Shown piece by piece: positions 61,222-64,000 of a DNA stretch of 64,000 nucleotides. The stretch lies in NCBI RefSeq assembly GCF_024129865.1, contig NZ_JAMYFE010000047.1, positions 1 through 64,000 on the forward strand. The letters are read 5' to 3'. Under the pieces are notes generated by a model. The model did no database searches. It worked only from the letters and a program-made list of their open reading frames with translations, and was not told where the DNA came from. Each line of letters begins with the position of its first letter. The stretch's first letter is position 1. This DNA is from Stieleria tagensis (lineage in GTDB: Bacteria > Planctomycetota > Planctomycetia > Pirellulales > Pirellulaceae). The translations under genes and the position numbers were made by a program.

Positions 61222-61857
61222 ATCCAGTGTTTTGTGCGACCCATCGCAACCGGGCATCTTCTTTGACAAACCACATACACAATCGTTCAATCCTTTGCCG
61301 TCCAGGATTCTGTCTCGGTATTTTTCAATCCGTGACACCCGAGTCTTGGACTGTTTCGCCGCCGCGAAGTGCATCACATAGGCTCGTTGTCGCCCCGGAG
61401 TCAACGCGGCAAAAGCGGTTTTCAAGTCTGAATCTTGGTCCATTTTTAGTTGAAGTTCCGCTGGATAATCCAACTCACGATCGGCGCTGAAATCCAGTTT
61501 CAATCCGGCCGTTTCCACTTGCTTGGCTTCATCGAGATAGGATTTCAAAATCGGTTCCATCTCAATGATCTCCTGAACACTGGAGAACCGAATCAATCGC
61601 GCCGCACGCGTGTTCGGCCCTGGTTTGTCGAGAACCTGATTGGGATCTTTCAACAGGGCGCCTTTGAAAAAGGACAGCGTGCAACAATCCTTGAATTCCC
61701 CCAGGATGACAACGTTGCTGCCCTGGAAGGTGTAACAGGGGTGACGCCACTTGAAATCTTCGACCAACTGACGACCAAGCACGATCCGTCGCAGTTCTCT
61801 TAGTTCTGGCTGCCACCGCTTGGCATTTCCCAGGTACTCATCGACTTTGGCATTCAT
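61213..61857 (-). CDS. DUF1801/YdeI-like protein with C-terminal CDGSH motif
   Basis: A 214-residue protein. Residues 1-120 look like DUF1801 (VDEYLGNAKRWQPELRELRRIVL, then CCTLSFFKGALL), and 120-185 like the YdeI C-terminal module (AFAALTPGRQRAYVMHFAAAKQSKTRVSRIEKY). The last 25 residues contain CVCGLSKKMPGCDGSH, an exact match to the CDGSH iron-sulfur signature C-x-C-x2-S-x3-P-x-C-D-G-S-H. A bound 2Fe-2S cluster is therefore possible, although the surrounding domain is shorter than in mitoNEET-type proteins. The function is unknown. It is convergent with the SGNH gene and follows the kinase gene by 17 bp on the same strand. Confidence 0.8.
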   Translation of the reverse strand: MNAKVDEYLGNAKRWQPELRELRRIVLGRQLVEDFKWRHPCYTFQGSNVVILGEFKDCCTLSFFKGALLKDPNQVLDKPGPNTRAARLIRFSSVQEIIEMEPILKSYLDEAKQVETAGLKLDFSADRELDYPAELQLKMDQDSDLKTAFAALTPGRQRAYVMHFAAAKQSKTRVSRIEKYRDRILDGKGLNDCVCGLSKKMPGCDGSHKTLDSK

Positions 61858-61874
61858 TCGATCTCACCCTCCCA

Positions 61875-63917
61875 TCATTCACGATTGGCATCAAGCAACC
61901 GCTGCGCCCGCTCGCGTGCTTCCGCCGCCCAGTTTTGACCGTCATAAAGGTTGACAATACCTTGCAACATCTTTCGCCGCTGATCATCGGGTAGTTGTTG
62001 GGCACGATCAATCCGCAGCATCAATTCCTGTAGCTTGGGATCCTGAACCGACGCATCGGATTGGCCCGAAAGTGCAGCCAAGCGATCGACCTCGAATTGA
62101 GCCAACTCGGCCAATTCCGAGCGTTCATCGGACTCGTCGGCGTCTTGCAGCGTTGAGTCATGAAACACGTCCAACCAATGCTGAAGCCGTTGTTGCGCCG
62201 CATCCGGATCGGTCGATTGTAGCGCCATCGCATCAAGGAAGGATTGTTCGAACAAGGGGCCCTCGGAGGTCCGCAACTTGGACTTCAGTTTCAATCGCCG
62301 CACCGCAGCTTGAACGCGCTGGGTCATCTGGCGTTCTCGTAGCGAGTCGGCCTGAGGATGTTCGGGATACAACTTCAAAAACCGTTCGACCGCATTGTCG
62401 GCTTCAAAGGACTGGCCGCTGGCATCTTGCAGTTCGATCTCGGCCAGCAGGTCCGCCGCCGTCGGACCACGCAGCGAAACGATCAAGAACCCGACGCCGA
62501 CCAGCAGAGCGATCGCGAGCGCGGCGATCGACAACGTTTGCAATAGCGGCCGCTCCTGACGATCCAACGCCGTTGCAAAGTAACCGTCTCGGAGTTCACC
62601 ATCGCTGACTGTTTGAAAGTGAGTTTGACCGCTCTCACTGATCGACGGCTCGGTGCCGGAATCCGTTTCCATGGGCAGCGCGCTGGGCACACCATCAGCC
62701 AGCGCCGTGACCCCGGTTCCCAGCACGGTTCCACGGTCACCGCTGCGTCCCTCGGTATGCACCGTAGCGGCTGCTGGATCAACCTGACCCTTCGCCGTTG
62801 GAGTGCCGTTGGATGCGTTTACGTTTTCGACGGTGTCGTTGCGCCGCGTCAATTCAGATCCCAGCCTTGTCTTGTCACTCGGATCGACGCCACCGTCCGG
62901 TTGCCCCACCGCACCGCCCGTCCCAGCCGCAGGGGCGGCAGCGGCCGTGTCACTCCCCAGCAGACCACTGCCGGTCAGCTTGTCGGCTTGGGAATCCAAC
63001 GGATCCAGTGCACCGCCGGACGATCCACCGCCGGACGAACCACTGCCGGAGGGCTCGGGTTCGGGCTGGGCATCGCGATCGACCATCGTTTGCATCCGCT
63101 GCAATCCCGTCCGCATGGCTTTCAATCGATTCATCACCGCCAGCGCCGTGGGGGGGCGATTCTCGGGCAGTTTCTCCAACAACTCGGCCACGATTTGCAC
63201 CACATCGTCAGGCAGGTGTGGATCGATCATGTCCAGCGGAATGAATTCTTTGTGCTTCACGGCCGCGATGACTTCGGTGACATTTTTGCCGCGAAATGGA
63301 GGCCGCCCACACAACATCGCGTACATCACACAGCCCAGCGAAAATAAATCCGTGCGTGGTGTGATCCCCGACTCAGACGCCTGTTCGGGCGACATAAAAT
63401 CGGCCGTGCCCATGATCGATCCGACCGCCGTTTGGTCGTGGCCAAAGATCTTGCTGATCCCAAAATCGACCAGTTTGACGGTCCCGTCGTCTTGGATGAT
63501 CAAATTCGCCGGCTTCAGATCACGGTGAATCACGCCAAAATCATGCGCATGTTTGAGCGCCGCACAAACCTGAATCGAGATATCCAGAACGGCTTCCCAA
63601 GACAGTTTCTTTTCCCGTCGAATGATCTCCTGCAGCGTGTCGCCGGCGACATATTCCATCGAATAAAACAGCATCCCCTGTTCTTCGCCATAGCCGATCA
63701 AACGCACAATGTTGGGATGCTTTAACATCTTCAGCGTTTCGATTTCGGCATGAAAACGGCGCCGAAATCGCATCTCGTCGGACATCTGCGTGGCGATCAG
63801 TTTGACCGCAACCTGTTGCCCCGTTTTCTCATGTGTCGCTTTGAAAACCGTCCCCATTCCGCCGCGGCCGATGGTTTGGCCGATTCGATAGGGGCCCAAA
63901 AATTCAGGTGGCTTCAT
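61875..63917 (-). CDS. Membrane-anchored Ser/Thr protein kinase
   Basis: A 680-residue PknB-like kinase. Gly-rich loop IGRGGMGTVF (16-25), Lys39 (VAVKL), catalytic loop HRDLKPAN (131-138), DFG (151-153) and MSPEQ in the activation segment are all present. Residues about 280-450 are a Gly/Ser/Pro/Asp-rich linker of low complexity. One transmembrane helix lies at about 460-481 (SIAALAIALLVGVGFLIVSL). The outer 200 residues are helical and Gln/Asp-rich, without PASTA or another known sensor domain. Target and signal are unknown. ATG 63917 fits the family. The next gene on this strand (DUF1801/CDGSH) starts 17 bp after it. Confidence 0.94.
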   Translation of the reverse strand: MKPPEFLGPYRIGQTIGRGGMGTVFKATHEKTGQQVAVKLIATQMSDEMRFRRRFHAEIETLKMLKHPNIVRLIGYGEEQGMLFYSMEYVAGDTLQEIIRREKKLSWEAVLDISIQVCAALKHAHDFGVIHRDLKPANLIIQDDGTVKLVDFGISKIFGHDQTAVGSIMGTADFMSPEQASESGITPRTDLFSLGCVMYAMLCGRPPFRGKNVTEVIAAVKHKEFIPLDMIDPHLPDDVVQIVAELLEKLPENRPPTALAVMNRLKAMRTGLQRMQTMVDRDAQPEPEPSGSGSSGGGSSGGALDPLDSQADKLTGSGLLGSDTAAAAPAAGTGGAVGQPDGGVDPSDKTRLGSELTRRNDTVENVNASNGTPTAKGQVDPAAATVHTEGRSGDRGTVLGTGVTALADGVPSALPMETDSGTEPSISESGQTHFQTVSDGELRDGYFATALDRQERPLLQTLSIAALAIALLVGVGFLIVSLRGPTAADLLAEIELQDASGQSFEADNAVERFLKLYPEHPQADSLRERQMTQRVQAAVRRLKLKSKLRTSEGPLFEQSFLDAMALQSTDPDAAQQRLQHWLDVFHDSTLQDADESDERSELAELAQFEVDRLAALSGQSDASVQDPKLQELMLRIDRAQQLPDDQRRKMLQGIVNLYDGQNWAAEARERAQRLLDANRE

Positions 63918-64000
63918 AGCAAACGAAAGTCAATAGAGAAGTCGAAACAGGGGGCAAACGCCATCGCCGATGACAACCTCCTACTTTAACAACTCCACCG

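Overview
The window looks like a chromosomal segment of a planctomycete, most likely Pirellulales (Rhodopirellula-like). The evidence is convergent: an rRNA operon that lacks 16S, a giant secreted protein with the planctomycete LEPR-XLL N-terminal motif and a C-terminal type I dockerin, a kelch/sodium-symporter fusion, two Pkn-type Ser/Thr kinases, a leucine-rich-repeat lipoprotein, a twin-arginine Gfo/Idh/MocA oxidoreductase, an R/P/G-rich cell-surface protein and dispersed intergenic palindromes. No names were checked against a database; all calls come from reading motifs.

Layout. 1-4.3 kb: a leftward unit tRNA-Ile, tRNA-Ala, 23S, 5S with its own candidate promoter and a strong terminator, but no 16S. 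4.5-12.3 kb: secreted or membrane proteins (thioredoxin-like protein with Asp-rich repeats, kelch-SSS transporter, SnoaL-like protein, Arg/Pro/Gly repeat protein). 12.5-25.5 kb: metabolic and envelope genes (FAH hydrolase, Ser/Thr kinase, LhgO plus a two-gene ABC importer, DUF58/transglutaminase pair, GspF-like protein, Fe-alcohol dehydrogenase, serine acetyltransferase, Cys-rich lipoprotein). 25.8-30.2 kb: a small exported protein, a six-unit tandem array of about 89-bp hairpins, the Tat oxidoreductase and the LRR lipoprotein. 30.3-50.0 kb: one uninterrupted reading frame of about 6,600 codons with two separate metzincin zinc-protease signatures, beta-helix regions, about 2,200 residues of cadherin-like repeats and a dockerin. 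50.3-59.6 kb: housekeeping genes (methyltransferase, 6-phosphogluconolactonase, then leftward aroK, sugar isomerase, Nudix, trxA, thyA, folA, rpsM, rpsK, rpoA, rplQ). 59.7-64 kb: SGNH hydrolase, a DUF1801/YdeI protein with a CDGSH tail and a membrane-anchored Ser/Thr kinase.

How the parts relate. The right end is a translation, transcription and nucleotide-synthesis block; its alpha-operon remnant lacks rpsD (S4) and rpmJ. The centre is mostly export-related. The observations I would look at first are the giant double-metzincin dockerin protein, the 16S-less rRNA unit, the hairpin array together with other intergenic palindromes, and the CDGSH and kelch fusions. I see no transposase, integrase, CRISPR array or phage gene.
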